This document shows positions 25,184-34,388 of a DNA stretch of 47,346 nt, piece after piece. The notes under the pieces were generated by a model, which saw nothing but the letters and a program-made list of their open reading frames with translations, made no database searches and was not told where the DNA came from. Where the stretch lies: positions 1 to 47,346 of the forward strand of contig NZ_JAJNAL010000038.1 in the NCBI RefSeq assembly GCF_022271405.1. Reading direction: 5' to 3'. The translations under genes and the position numbers were made by a program. Position 1 is the first letter of the stretch, and each line of letters starts with the position of its first letter. This DNA comes from Rhodopseudomonas infernalis (lineage in GTDB: Bacteria > Pseudomonadota > Alphaproteobacteria > Rhizobiales > Xanthobacteraceae).

Positions 25184-25651
25184 ATGGGCGCTGAAGTCGA
25201 ACGCGACGCGTATCTCAAGATGGTCGGCTGCGAGATCGGCGTGTCGGAATGGCACGTACTGGATCAAAAGCGGATCGACACTTTCGCGGACTGCACCGAG
25301 GACTGGCAGTTCATCCACGTCGATCCGGAGCGCGCTGCGCGCGAGACACCGTTCGGCTCGACCATCGCGCACGGCTTCCTGACGCTGTCGATGCTCAGCG
25401 TGTTCAGCTACGAGGCGATGCCGAAGATCAAGGGCGTCACCATGGGCGTCAATTACGGCTTCGACCGCTTGCGTTTCATCTCGCCGGTGAAGGCGGGCAT
25501 GCGGGTGCGCGGTCGCTTCATGCTGGCCGAAGCGACGTGGCGCAAGCCGGGCGAATTGCTGTCGCGTACCAGCGTCAATGTCGAGATCGAGGGCGAGAAG
25601 CGCTCCGCACTCGTGGCCGACTGGCTCGGCCTGATCTACTTCGAACAATAA
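25184..25651 (+). CDS. MaoC family (R)-specific enoyl-CoA hydratase-like protein
   Basis: A 155-aa single hot-dog domain. FADCTEDWQFIHVDPERA (residues 34-51) is the hydratase-2 motif with catalytic Asp40 and His45; FGSTIAHGFLTLSM follows as in (R)-hydratases. It would hydrate an enoyl-CoA, making the substrate for the SDR encoded 17 bp downstream, and the pair resembles a split version of the peroxisomal multifunctional enzyme type 2. I chose the ATG at 25184 (GAGGA upstream) over an in-frame TTG at 25142 that lies within the terminator. Confidence 0.93.
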   Translation: MGAEVERDAYLKMVGCEIGVSEWHVLDQKRIDTFADCTEDWQFIHVDPERAARETPFGSTIAHGFLTLSMLSVFSYEAMPKIKGVTMGVNYGFDRLRFISPVKAGMRVRGRFMLAEATWRKPGELLSRTSVNVEIEGEKRSALVADWLGLIYFEQ

Positions 25652-25668
25652 TCCGGGAAACAGCACAC

Positions 25669-26586
25669 ATGGCTATCAGGTTCGACGGACGCGTCGCTAT
25701 CGTCACCGGCGCGGGCAATGGTCTGGGACGCGCGCATGCGCTCGGCCTCGCGGCGCTCGGCGCCAAGGTCGTCGTCAACGATTTCGGCGGCGCGCGTGAC
25801 GGCACCGGCGGCTCGATGACCGCGGCAGAGACCGTGGTCGAGGAGATCAAGAAGGCCGGCGGCACCGCGATGGCCGATGGCGCCGACGTCTCCAACTACG
25901 AGCAGGTGCAGGCGATGGTCGCCAAGGCGACCAAGGAGTGGGGCAGCGTCGATCTTCTCGTCGCCAACGCCGGCATCCTGCGCGACAAGTCGTTTGGCAA
26001 GATGGAGCTGAGCGATTTCCAGAAGGTGATCGACGTGCATCTCGCCGGCACGTTCTACTGCTGCAAGGCAGTGTGGGACGGCATGAAGGAGCGCAACTAC
26101 GGCCGCATCGTGCTGACCACGTCGTCGTCCGGCATGTTCGGCAATTTCGGCCAGGCCAATTACGGCGCGGCGAAAGCCGGCATCGTCGGGCTGATGAACG
26201 TGCTGGCGCAGGAAGGCCGCAAGACCGACATCCGCGTCAACACCGTGTCGCCGACGGCCGCGACGCGCATGACCGAAGAGCTGCTGCCGCCGCAGGCGCT
26301 GCAGCTGATGAAGCCCGAGGCGATCACCCCGGCGGTGCTGTTCCTGCTCAGCGAAAACGCCCCGACCCGTACGACGCTCGGCGCCGGCGCGGGCTCATTC
26401 GCGCAGATCAAGATCATCGAGACCGAAGGCATCAACCTGCCGGAGTCCGAATGGACCCCCGACGGGATCGCGGCGCACTTCGCCGAGATCAGCGACGACT
26501 CCAAGGCCCAGGCACTCGAAGGCGCGTTCCAGCAGACGCAGAAATACGTGGCGCAGGCGGCGGCGAGGCTGGGCATCAAGATGTGA
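25669..26586 (+). CDS. SDR 3-hydroxyacyl-CoA dehydrogenase (MFE-2-like)
   Basis: A 305-aa short-chain dehydrogenase with the extended C-terminus of MFE-2 type (R)-3-hydroxyacyl-CoA dehydrogenases. TGAGNGLGRAHAL (13-25), VVNDFGGARDGTG (35-47, with the NAD-selecting Asp), NAGILRDKSF (100-109), and Tyr165/Lys169 (YGAAK) are all present. It oxidises the product of the MaoC hydratase to 3-ketoacyl-CoA, a likely beta-oxidation-type module. The 17-bp spacing supports an operon. No thiolase or CoA ligase is adjacent, so the substrate is open. Confidence 0.93.
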   Translation: MAIRFDGRVAIVTGAGNGLGRAHALGLAALGAKVVVNDFGGARDGTGGSMTAAETVVEEIKKAGGTAMADGADVSNYEQVQAMVAKATKEWGSVDLLVANAGILRDKSFGKMELSDFQKVIDVHLAGTFYCCKAVWDGMKERNYGRIVLTTSSSGMFGNFGQANYGAAKAGIVGLMNVLAQEGRKTDIRVNTVSPTAATRMTEELLPPQALQLMKPEAITPAVLFLLSENAPTRTTLGAGAGSFAQIKIIETEGINLPESEWTPDGIAAHFAEISDDSKAQALEGAFQQTQKYVAQAAARLGIKM

Positions 26587-26618
26587 GGCGAGGGGCGCAT
26601 TGCTCCACCCTCCCGATT

Positions 26619-26717
26619 GTCATTCCGGGGCGCGCGCAGCGCGAACCCGGAATCTCTGAGGCGCAGAACATCTCGGGATTCCGGGTTCTCTCGCTGACGC
26701 GAGCGCCCCGGAACGAC
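26619..26717. repeat. family B palindrome
   Basis: GTCATTCCGGGGCGCGCGCA, GCGAACCCGGAATCTC, mirrored by GGGATTCCGGGTTCTC and GAGCGCCCCGGAACGAC. It lies 32 bp after the SDR stop. Confidence 0.85.
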
Positions 26718-26780
26718 GTGCTTGGGGCTTAAGACTTCCAACGCGTCGGAGCGGTGGAGAGAACGGGACCCTCTCCACGA

Positions 26781-26817
26781 GTCATTCCGGGGCACGCGTA
26801 GCGTGAACCCGGAATCT
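26781..26817. repeat. half-copy of family B
   Basis: Only the left half (GTCATTCCGGGGCACGCG, GTGAACCCGGAATCTC) is present, about 60 bp upstream of the flavoprotein gene, probably the remnant of a full element. The promoter of the next gene must lie close to it. Confidence 0.75.
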
Positions 26818-26874
26818 CTGCGCTGGCCCCGGTTGGTGTATAAGCGCGGATGAACTCCTCCGGACCCCTCAGCC

Positions 26875-28113
26875 GTGGTTGACATCATCGACATCGACAT
26901 CGACGTCGCCGTGATCGGCGCTGGGCCGGCCGGGCTGATGGCGGCGGAGACCGCTGCGCAACGCGGTGCGCGTGTCGTCGTATTCGACAGCATGGGAGCG
27001 CCGGCGCGGAAGTTTCTGCTCGCCGGGCGCGGCGGGCTCAATCTCACCCACAGCGAAGCCCTTCCGGATTTTCTGGCGCGCTACGGCGCCGCGCAGCCGC
27101 GGCTCCGTCCGGCGATCGAAGCGTTTCCGCCCGAGGCGCTGCGCGCGTGGGCCGACGAACTCGGCCAGCCGACCTTCGTCGGCACCAGCGGGCGGGTGTT
27201 TCCCACCGCGATGAAAGCGTCGCCGCTGCTGCGCGCCTGGCTGCGCCGGCTCGACGGGCAGGGCGTGCGGCTGCAGCTTCGGCATCGCTGGGCCGGCTGG
27301 GACGATCAGGGCCACCTGCGCTTCGAAACCGCGACCGGCCGCAGCACGATCGCCGCGCGCACAACCGTGCTGGCGCTCGGCGGCGCGAGCTGGCCGCGGC
27401 TCGGTTCGGACGGCGGCTGGGTTCCGCTGCTCGCCGCCAAGGGCATCGCGATCGCGCCGCTGAAGCCGGCCAATTGCGGGTTCGTCGCCGCTTGGTCGGC
27501 GTTGTTCGCCGACAAGTATCAAGGTGCACCACTGAAGAACATCGCACTGTCGTTCGGCGACCGCACCGTGCGCGGTGAAGCGGTGATCACGCAAGGCGGC
27601 ATCGAAGGCGGGGCGATCTACGCGCTGTCGGCATCGCTGCGCGATGCGATCCTGGCGACCGGCGAGGCGCGGCTCAAGATCGCGCTGCGGCCCGATCTCG
27701 GCGTCGACGAACTCGCGGCGCGGCTCGCCAAGCCGAAGGGCAAGCAGTCGCTGTCGACATATCTGCGCAAAGCTGTGGGGCTGACGCCGGCCGGCATTGG
27801 TCTGTTGTACGAAGCGGCGCTGGCGGACGGCGTCCCGCTCGCAGCGATGTCGCCGCAGGCACTCGCCGCGCTGATCAACGCCGTCCCGCTACGCCTCACC
27901 GGCGTCGCGCCGATTGCCCGCGCGATCTCCAGCGCCGGGGGCATCGAGCTGGGCGAGATCGACGACGACTACATGCTGAGCAAACTGCCGGGCGTGTTCG
28001 CCGCCGGCGAAATGCTCGACTGGGAAGCACCAACGGGCGGCTACCTGCTGACGGCGTGCTTCGCGACCGGCGTTGCGGCAGGGCGCGGCGCGGCGAAGTA
28101 TCTCGGGCGATAA
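26875..28113 (+). CDS. NAD(P)/FAD-dependent oxidoreductase (HI0933/BaiN-like, TIGR03862 type)
   Basis: A 412-aa flavoprotein. VAVIGAGPAGLMAAETAAQRGARVVVFD is the FAD dinucleotide motif, followed by GRGGLNLTHSE, a family landmark. TTVLALGGASWPRLGSDGGWVPLL and the final EMLDWEAPTGGYLLTACFATGVAAGR are HI0933-family hallmarks. The substrate is unknown. The start is GTG at 26875; the first codons contain a GACATC tandem repeat (VDIIDIDID), a possible length-variable site. It lies between family B and family A repeats with no operon partner. Confidence 0.9.
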   Translation: MVDIIDIDIDVAVIGAGPAGLMAAETAAQRGARVVVFDSMGAPARKFLLAGRGGLNLTHSEALPDFLARYGAAQPRLRPAIEAFPPEALRAWADELGQPTFVGTSGRVFPTAMKASPLLRAWLRRLDGQGVRLQLRHRWAGWDDQGHLRFETATGRSTIAARTTVLALGGASWPRLGSDGGWVPLLAAKGIAIAPLKPANCGFVAAWSALFADKYQGAPLKNIALSFGDRTVRGEAVITQGGIEGGAIYALSASLRDAILATGEARLKIALRPDLGVDELAARLAKPKGKQSLSTYLRKAVGLTPAGIGLLYEAALADGVPLAAMSPQALAALINAVPLRLTGVAPIARAISSAGGIELGEIDDDYMLSKLPGVFAAGEMLDWEAPTGGYLLTACFATGVAAGRGAAKYLGR

Positions 28114-28118
28114 TTTTC

Positions 28119-28196
28119 GTCATTGCGAGGAGCGAAGCGACGAAGCAATCCAGTCCGGTGCACCAAGCTGGATTGCTTCGCTCCGCTCGCAATGAC
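28119..28196. repeat. family A palindrome
   Basis: GTCATTGCGAGGAGCGAAGC with mirror GCTCGCAATGAC, inner arms GAAGCAATCCAG/CTGGATTGCTTCG. It begins 5 bp after the flavoprotein stop and is followed directly by a family B element. Confidence 0.88.
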
Positions 28197-28224
28197 GAAC
28201 GATGGGCCGGGACCCTCCCCACGA

Positions 28225-28357
28225 GTCATTCCGGGGCACGCCACCGGGTCCGGCCTTCGGCCGGCCCGATGACTGGCTCCGCGCGAGCCCGGAATCTCCG
28301 GTCGCAGAACATCTCGGGATTCCGGGTTCGCTCGCTGTGCGAGCGCCCCGGAATGAC
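28225..28357. repeat. family B palindrome
   Basis: GTCATTCCGGGGCACGCC and GAGCCCGGAATCTCCGG, mirrored by GGGATTCCGGGTTCGCTCG and GAGCGCCCCGGAATGAC, with an extra CCGGCCTTCGGCCGG mini-hairpin inserted on the left side. It ends 15 bp from the stop of the convergent gene. Confidence 0.85.
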
Positions 28358-28372
28358 GGTGTGGGGCAGTTG

Positions 28373-29455
28373 TTACTTCAGCTTCCCCCGTGCCGCGACC
28401 GGCAGAAGCCCCAAAATCTCTTCGCCCCGCACCATCACCACTTCGTCGACCATGTTGACGACGACGCAGACGTGGTTCGGCACGATCCTGACGACGTCGC
28501 CGACGTTCGGGCGAGAGTTGCTGCGGGAGAGGTCGAGAAAGCCGTGTTCTTCGGCGAACTTCGCGATCCTCGCTTCAGGGTGGTCGAGGATCAGGCCGAA
28601 GCCGTCGAGGCCGCCGCCGGGGTCGGAGGTCAGTGTTTTGGAGCCGGCGTCGAGGATGCCGCGCTCCGGGCCGGCGCGGCTGACGACGGTGGAGTACACC
28701 GTCAGCGCGCAGTCGTCCCAGCCGGCGACGCCGGCCGCGACCTGCATGCGGTCGTTGTAGATGTAGGTGCCGGGGCGATGTTCGGTGGCGCCTTTGAGCT
28801 GGCCGAGGTTCTTCAGGTTCGGCGAGCCGCCGGTCGACACGATGGCGGCGTCGAGGCCGTGGGCGCGCACGCCAGCGAGCGCCTCGTCGAAGAAGCGCTG
28901 CGCGCGCGGCCAGCCGTCTTCGGTCGGGTACAGCATGAAGCCCTTGAAAACGAGGCCGTCCGAGGCGGCGATGGCGCGCGCCAGCGCGATCGCTTCGCCC
29001 GGCGTCTCGACGCCGGCGCGCTGGCGGCCGGTGTCGCATTCGACAACGACGCCGAGCGGGCGGCCGGCGCGCGCGGCGGCCGCGGGCAGGCCGGAGATCA
29101 CCACCTCGTTGTCGGCGGCGACGGTCATCCGCACGCGTTCATGCAGCGCGCCGAGACGGGCCATCTTTTCCTCGCCGAGCAGATTGTAGCTGATCAGGAT
29201 GTCGTCGATGCCGGCGTCGGCCATCACTTCGGCCTCGCCGAGCTTCTGGCAGGTGATGCCCTTGGCGCCGGCGGCGATTTGCATCTGAGCGAGGTAGGGC
29301 GATTTGTGGGTCTTGATATGCGGCCGGTTGGCGACGCCGGCCGCATCGCACAGCGCCTGCACCCGCGCAATGTTGCGCTCGACCCGGTCCATGTCGATCA
29401 CCAGCGCGGGCGTGCCGATCTCGCGGGCGATTTTGGCGGCGAGGGATGTGGTCAT
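28373..29455 (-). CDS. D-threonine aldolase / D-serine dehydratase-like PLP enzyme (alanine racemase fold)
   Basis: A 360-aa fold-III PLP enzyme of the DSD1 family. GTPALVIDMDRVERNIARVQ opens the barrel, and RPHIKTHKSPYLAQ carries the PLP-binding lysine (Lys48 or Lys51). VVECDTGRQRAGV, YPTEDGW and PNHVCVVVNMVDEVVMVRG (a metal-binding His/Cys site near the C-terminus) are typical. It likely cleaves or deaminates a D-3-hydroxyamino acid. I chose the ATG at 29455, with GGAG upstream; the frame is open for 12 codons more. It stands alone. Confidence 0.9.
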   Translation of the reverse strand: MTTSLAAKIAREIGTPALVIDMDRVERNIARVQALCDAAGVANRPHIKTHKSPYLAQMQIAAGAKGITCQKLGEAEVMADAGIDDILISYNLLGEEKMARLGALHERVRMTVAADNEVVISGLPAAAARAGRPLGVVVECDTGRQRAGVETPGEAIALARAIAASDGLVFKGFMLYPTEDGWPRAQRFFDEALAGVRAHGLDAAIVSTGGSPNLKNLGQLKGATEHRPGTYIYNDRMQVAAGVAGWDDCALTVYSTVVSRAGPERGILDAGSKTLTSDPGGGLDGFGLILDHPEARIAKFAEEHGFLDLSRSNSRPNVGDVVRIVPNHVCVVVNMVDEVVMVRGEEILGLLPVAARGKLK

Positions 29456-29567
29456 CGGCGGGCTCCGGCTTGTTGTACGCTGCTTAGCCACTTAGTACCA
29501 CGTCACGCCCGGGACAAGCTCGGCCATGACGGCTTACTACTGGGATGGGTTGCTATTCAAAACGCCC

Positions 29568-31388
29568 TCACGCGCTCTCGATCTCTTCGCGCAGCATTTC
29601 CAGTTCGAGCCAGCGCTGCTCCGCATCGTGCAGGGCTTCGTGCGCCTTGGCCATCGCCGCGGAGGCTTTGTCGAATTTGGCGCGGTCCTTGGCGTAGAGC
29701 TGCGGGTCGTCGAGTTCGGCCTGCAGCTTGGCGATCTCGGCTTCGAGCTTGGCGATGGTCTTGGGCAGCGTTTCCAGCGCGTGCTTGTCGTTGAAGCTCA
29801 TCTTGCGCTTCGCCGCCGGCGTAGCCGCAGGCACAGATGCCGGGGAGGACGAGGCCGAACCGGACTCGGTCGCTGCGGCCTTCGGCGCGCGCGACAGGTC
29901 CGCGCCGCGCTGGGCCAGCATGTCGGAGTAACCGCCGGCATATTCGGTCCAGCGGCCGTCGCCCTCCGGCGCGATCACCGAGGTGACGACGCGGTCGAGG
30001 AAGTCGCGGTCATGGCTGATCAGGATGACGGTGCCGTCATAGTCGCCGAGCATCTCCTCGAGCACGTCGAGGGTTTCCAGATCGAGGTCGTTGGTCGGCT
30101 CGTCGAGCACCAGCAGGTTGGACGGCTTGGCAAGCGCGCGGGCCAGCATCAGCCGGCCGCGCTCTCCGCCGGACAACGCTTCGAGCGGGGTGCGGGCCTG
30201 CTCCTGCTTGAACAGGAAGTCCTTCATGTAGCCGATAACGTGGCGCGGCTTGCCGCCGACCATCACCTGGTCGCCGCGGCCGCCGGTCAGCGCTTCGGCG
30301 AGCGAGGTCTTGGCGTCGAGGCTGTCGCGGTGCTGATCGAGCGTCGCGACTTCGAGATTGGTGCCGAGCCGGATGCTGCCGCTGTCGGGCGCGACTGCGC
30401 CGGTCAGGATGCTGATCAGCGTCGTCTTGCCGGCGCCGTTGGGGCCGACGATGCCGATGCGGTCGCCGCGGTTAATGCGGATCGAGAAGTTGTCGACGAT
30501 CGGGCGATCGCCCCACGCCTTGTTGATGCCTTTCGCCTCAATCACCAGCTTGCCGGATTTGTCGGCTTCAGCCGCGGCGAGATTGGCGCTGCCGGTGGGG
30601 CCGCGATAGTCGCGGCGCTGCGCGCGCAGGTCGTGCAGGCCGGCGAGCCGCTTGACGTTGCGCTTGCGGCGGCCGGAGACGCCGTAGCGCAGCCAGTGCT
30701 CTTCGGCGACGATCTTGCGGTCGAGCTTGTGCTGATCGCGTTCTTCTTCGGCGAGAATGTCGTCGCGCCAGGATTCGAACTGCGAGAAACCGCGGTCGAT
30801 CTGGCGGATGACGCCGCGATCGAGCCAGGCCGTGGCGCGCGACAGATTGGCGAGGAAGCGGCGGTCGTGGCTGATCATCACGATCGCGCTCTTGCGCTGC
30901 GCCAGATCGCTTTCGAGCCATTCGATCGTGGTGAGATCGAGATGGTTGGTCGGCTCGTCGATCAGCAGGATGTCCGGATCGGGCGCCAGCATCCGCGCCA
31001 GCGCGGCGCGGCGGGCTTCGCCGCCGGACAGGTGGGCGGGGTCCTCGTCGCCGTGCAGGCCGAGCTGCTCCAAGAGATACGCGGCCTGATAGTGCTCATC
31101 GCCCGGTGCGAGGCCGGCTTCGACATAGGCCAGCGTGGTCTGGTAGCCGTCGAAGTCCGGCTCCTGCGGCAGATAGCGGATCGTCGCGCCGGGCTGCACG
31201 AAGCGGCTGCCGCGGTCGGACTCGATCAGGCCGGCGACGATCTTCAGCAGCGTCGATTTGCCGGAGCCATTGCGGCCGATCAGGCACAGCCGATCGCCGG
31301 CCGAAACGCTGAGTTCGACGCCGTCGAACAGCGGCGCGCCACCGAAGGTCAGCGCGATGTCTTTGAGTTGGATCAGCGGCGGCGCCAT
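29568..31388 (-). CDS. uup: ABC-F family ATP-binding protein (Uup-like)
   Basis: A 606-aa protein with two ABC ATPase cassettes and no membrane domain. First cassette: Walker A GRNGSGKST, signature LSGGEARRA, Walker B LLIDEPTNHLD. Second: GPNGAGKTT, LSGGERGR, LVLDEPTNDLD. The charged linker between them and the C-terminal coiled coil (from about residue 530, FNDKHALETLPKTIAKLEAE) match Uup. ABC-F proteins act on ribosomes; Uup is linked to DNA transposition frequency and ribosome function. The DUF188 gene lies 10 bp upstream on the same strand, a likely operon. Confidence 0.93.
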   Translation of the reverse strand: MAPPLIQLKDIALTFGGAPLFDGVELSVSAGDRLCLIGRNGSGKSTLLKIVAGLIESDRGSRFVQPGATIRYLPQEPDFDGYQTTLAYVEAGLAPGDEHYQAAYLLEQLGLHGDEDPAHLSGGEARRAALARMLAPDPDILLIDEPTNHLDLTTIEWLESDLAQRKSAIVMISHDRRFLANLSRATAWLDRGVIRQIDRGFSQFESWRDDILAEEERDQHKLDRKIVAEEHWLRYGVSGRRKRNVKRLAGLHDLRAQRRDYRGPTGSANLAAAEADKSGKLVIEAKGINKAWGDRPIVDNFSIRINRGDRIGIVGPNGAGKTTLISILTGAVAPDSGSIRLGTNLEVATLDQHRDSLDAKTSLAEALTGGRGDQVMVGGKPRHVIGYMKDFLFKQEQARTPLEALSGGERGRLMLARALAKPSNLLVLDEPTNDLDLETLDVLEEMLGDYDGTVILISHDRDFLDRVVTSVIAPEGDGRWTEYAGGYSDMLAQRGADLSRAPKAAATESGSASSSPASVPAATPAAKRKMSFNDKHALETLPKTIAKLEAEIAKLQAELDDPQLYAKDRAKFDKASAAMAKAHEALHDAEQRWLELEMLREEIESA

Positions 31389-31398
31389 CAGCGCTCCA

Positions 31399-31878
31399 TC
31401 AGGTCTGGTCGGCGCGGCGACGCGCGATCCGGCGGATCGCGCTGTCGAGCGCCGAGAGGAAGGTCGAGCGGTCGCGCGGGGTGAAGCCGCGCGGGCCGCC
31501 GGTGATCTCGCCCGACGAGCGCAGGTCGGTCATCAGGTTGCGCACCGCCAGCGTCATGCCGATCGAGGCTTCGGAGAACGGCTTGCCGTTCGGCGCCAGC
31601 ACCTCGGCGCCGGCCTTGACGCAGCGGCTCGCCAGCGGAACATCGGCGGTGACCACGATATCGCCCGGTTGGACGCGCTCCGCAATCCAGTCGTCGGCCG
31701 CATCCATGCCGGAACCGGCGGCGATCCGCTCGATCAGCGGATGCTGCGGCACGCGGATGAAGTTGCCGGCGACCACGCTGACGGGCAGGCCGTGGCGCTC
31801 CGCGACCTTGTAGATCTCGTCCTTCACCGGGCAGGCGTCGGCGTCGACATAGATTCGGGTAGGCGCGGCTTCGGTCAT
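31399..31878 (-). CDS. YaiI/YqxD family protein (DUF188)
   Basis: A 159-aa protein with the PIN-like DUF188 domain: [25 protein letters not shown] at the start, then [26 protein letters not shown] and [11 protein letters not shown]. The acidic residues and fold suggest a nuclease, but no activity is established to my knowledge. The ATG at 31878 is where homology begins; the frame stays open far upstream, antisense to the MaoC-like gene. It is the first gene of a pair with the ABC-F ATPase. Confidence 0.92.
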   Translation of the reverse strand: MTEAAPTRIYVDADACPVKDEIYKVAERHGLPVSVVAGNFIRVPQHPLIERIAAGSGMDAADDWIAERVQPGDIVVTADVPLASRCVKAGAEVLAPNGKPFSEASIGMTLAVRNLMTDLRSSGEITGGPRGFTPRDRSTFLSALDSAIRRIARRRADQT

Positions 31879-31983
31879 TCGCTCTCGTTGGACGGCTGGC
31901 GACGGCGCTTTACGCCCGCCGCGGCGCTGGCGTAGCATCGCCGGGCACGATCGCCAACAAGATCGAACAAACCGGGAGAATCC

Positions 31984-32784
31984 ATGGCCGCAGCCCTCGC
32001 GCCCTGGCGCATCAGCGCCTTCAACACCGCCAAACAGTCCGAAAACAAGATGCACGACGACACCGTGGCGAAGCGGTTCGGCTTTTCCGGCGGGCTGGTC
32101 CCGGGCGTCGAGGTGATGGCCTACATGATGCACCTGCCGGTCGCGCGCTGGGGCCGCGACTTCCTGGAGCGCGGGCTGATCGAGGCGCGGTTCGTCAAGC
32201 CGGTGTACGACGGCGAGACCGCGACGGTCTCGGGCGATGAGCAGAGCGACGGCATCTCGCTCAGCGTCGAGAGCCGCGGCGAGCTGTGCGCGACGGGCAG
32301 CGCCTCGTTGCCAGCACAAGTGCCGGCGATCGATCTGGCGGCCTATCCGGACACGCCCGTGGTCGCGACCCGCCCGCCGGTCGGCGCGGGCTCGTTCCCG
32401 GAAGGGCACTGGTTCGGCACCGCGCCGGTGAGCTGGGGCGGGGTCAGGTTGCGCGAATACCTGGATGAGATCCGCGAGACCGAGCCGATTTATCTGGCCG
32501 ATGATCTGATCCATCCCGGCACGCTGCAGCGGATCATGAACCGCGTGCTGGTCGACAATGTCATGCTCGGGCCGTGGATTCACGTCGGCTCCAGGATGCA
32601 ATTGCTGGCCGCGGCAGGCGGCGACGATGTGCTGACCGCGCGCGCCAAGGTGGCGGCGAACTACGACAAGAAAGGCCACCGCTTCGCCGAGTTCGACGCG
32701 CTGATCGTCGCCAACGGCACGACGCCGGTGGCGCATTGTCATCACGTCGCGATCTTCGCACCGCGGCAAAAGGCGGCCGCGTAG
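31984..32784 (+). CDS. MaoC-like hot-dog fold protein
   Basis: A 266-aa protein. [33 protein letters not shown] (residues 16-48) resembles the hydratase motif region, with His24-Asp25-Asp26 and GGLVPGV at the place of the usual FGxxIAHG. A second half ([24 protein letters not shown]) matches another hot-dog domain. It probably acts on a CoA thioester. SD-like GGGAG precedes the ATG. It is divergent from the DUF188 gene and 118 bp upstream of a substrate-binding protein gene. Confidence 0.75.
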   Translation: MAAALAPWRISAFNTAKQSENKMHDDTVAKRFGFSGGLVPGVEVMAYMMHLPVARWGRDFLERGLIEARFVKPVYDGETATVSGDEQSDGISLSVESRGELCATGSASLPAQVPAIDLAAYPDTPVVATRPPVGAGSFPEGHWFGTAPVSWGGVRLREYLDEIRETEPIYLADDLIHPGTLQRIMNRVLVDNVMLGPWIHVGSRMQLLAAAGGDDVLTARAKVAANYDKKGHRFAEFDALIVANGTTPVAHCHHVAIFAPRQKAAA

Positions 32785-32902
32785 TTCGCGCTTATCCCGG
32801 CACGCGCATCTGGAATTCACAGGGGAGGGCGAGCAAACGCGTGCGCGAGGCCGGCGACAAGGCCGACACAACAAATCAAAAAAAAACGCTTCCGGAGGAA
32901 AC

Positions 32903-34120
32903 ATGCATTTCATTCAACGTGCGGCGGCCGCGGTAACGCTGGCTGCGCCGCTGCTGCTCGGCGTCTCTGCGTTCGCGCAGCAACAGGGCCCGCTCAAGAT
33001 CGGCCTGCTCGGCGACTTCCAGTCGGTGTATTCCGACATCGGCGGCGCCGGCAATGTCGAGGCTGCCAAGATGGCGATCGAGGAGATGGGCGGCACGATG
33101 TTCGGCAAGCCGATCGAATTCATCTCGGCCGACGTCCAGAACAAGCCCGACATCGCCGCTTCGCTGGCGCGCAAATGGTACGAGAACGAAGGCGTCGACA
33201 TGATCGTCGACCTGCCGACCTCGGCTACCGCGCTCGCCGCGATGGAGATGTCGAAGAAGTTCGAGAAGATCATGATCGTCACCGACGCGGCGTCGTCGGA
33301 CATCACCGGCAAGTCGTGCTCGCCCTATACGGCGCACTGGACCTACGACACCTATTCCAACGCCCACACCGTCGGCTCGGCGATCGTCAAGAACGGCGGC
33401 GACACCTGGTTCTTCATCACCGCGGACTATCTGTTCGGCCATTCGATCGAGCGCGACACCGGCGAGGTGGTGAAAGCGAACGGCGGCAAGATCGTCGGCA
33501 GCGCGCGGCACCCGCTGAACAATGCCGACTTCTCGTCGTTCCTGCTACAGGCGCAGTCCTCCAAGGCCAAGATCATCGGCATGGCCAATGGCGGCGGCGA
33601 CACCATCAACACCATCAAGCAGGCGTCGGAGTTCGGCATCGTCGCCGGCGGCCAGAAGCTCGCCGGCATCGTGATGTTCATCTCGGACATCCACAGCCTC
33701 GGACTGAAAATGGCCAACGGCCTGATCATCACCGAGGCCTATTACTGGGACCTCAACGACCGCACCCGCGCGTTCGGCAAGAAGTACTACGAGCGCATGA
33801 AGCGGATGCCGACGATGAACCAGGCCGCGACCTACAGCGCGACGCTGCACTATCTGAAGGCCGTGAAGGCGGCGAACACCAAGGACACGAAGACCGTGCT
33901 GGCGAAAATGCGCGAAATGCCGGTGCGCGACGCCTTCACCGACAACGGCTTCCTGCGCGAGGACGGCCGCATGGTGCACTCGATGTTCCTGTTCGAGGTC
34001 AAGAAGCCCGAGGAATCCAAGGCGCCGTGGGACTACTACAAGCTGCTGGCCGAGGTCCCCGGCGACCAGGCCTTCCGCCCGCTGAAGGATGGGGGATGCC
34101 CGTTGGTGAAGGCGGAGTAA
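32903..34120 (+). CDS. ABC transporter substrate-binding protein (branched-chain amino acid/aromatic type)
   Basis: A 405-aa periplasmic binding protein. Residues 1-25 are a signal peptide (basic start, hydrophobic [17 protein letters not shown]), with cleavage expected after AFA. The mature part begins [20 protein letters not shown] and continues as LivK/type I binding fold, with [17 protein letters not shown] and [20 protein letters not shown]. No permease or ATPase gene is adjacent, so it uses components encoded elsewhere. In relatives, similar proteins bind aromatic acids, fatty acids or amino acids. GGAGGA precedes the ATG, with a run of nine A just upstream. Confidence 0.93.
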   Translation: MHFIQRAAAAVTLAAPLLLGVSAFAQQQGPLKIGLLGDFQSVYSDIGGAGNVEAAKMAIEEMGGTMFGKPIEFISADVQNKPDIAASLARKWYENEGVDMIVDLPTSATALAAMEMSKKFEKIMIVTDAASSDITGKSCSPYTAHWTYDTYSNAHTVGSAIVKNGGDTWFFITADYLFGHSIERDTGEVVKANGGKIVGSARHPLNNADFSSFLLQAQSSKAKIIGMANGGGDTINTIKQASEFGIVAGGQKLAGIVMFISDIHSLGLKMANGLIITEAYYWDLNDRTRAFGKKYYERMKRMPTMNQAATYSATLHYLKAVKAANTKDTKTVLAKMREMPVRDAFTDNGFLREDGRMVHSMFLFEVKKPEESKAPWDYYKLLAEVPGDQAFRPLKDGGCPLVKAE

Positions 34121-34164
34121 GGCAAGGCCTCGTTGAGGCCAAGTCTCGTGCCACAAACGAAACC

Positions 34165-34298
34165 GTGGTCCCCCGCGCATGCGGGGGACCCAGTATTCCA
34201 GGGCGCGGATGTTGCAGCGAGGCGGCGCTCTGCGCGCTGCGGTTCAACAACACAAATGCTCTGGAATACTGGGTCGCCCGGTCAATTCGGGCGATGAC
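34165..34298. repeat. family D palindrome
   Basis: GTGGTCCCCCGCGCATGCGG and GGACCCAGTATTCCAGGGC, mirrored by GCTCTGGAATACTGGGTCGCCC and CGGGCGATGAC. It lies between two convergent genes; about 90 bp between it and 34388 hold nothing I recognise. Confidence 0.82.
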
Positions 34299-34388
34299 GT
34301 GGGTGAGTGGGGCGAGCCACTGCTTCCAGCAAGCATCCGCTAGGACAGCGCCCTCTCAGCCAGCATCGTCTCGGAGAGCGGCGACGCC

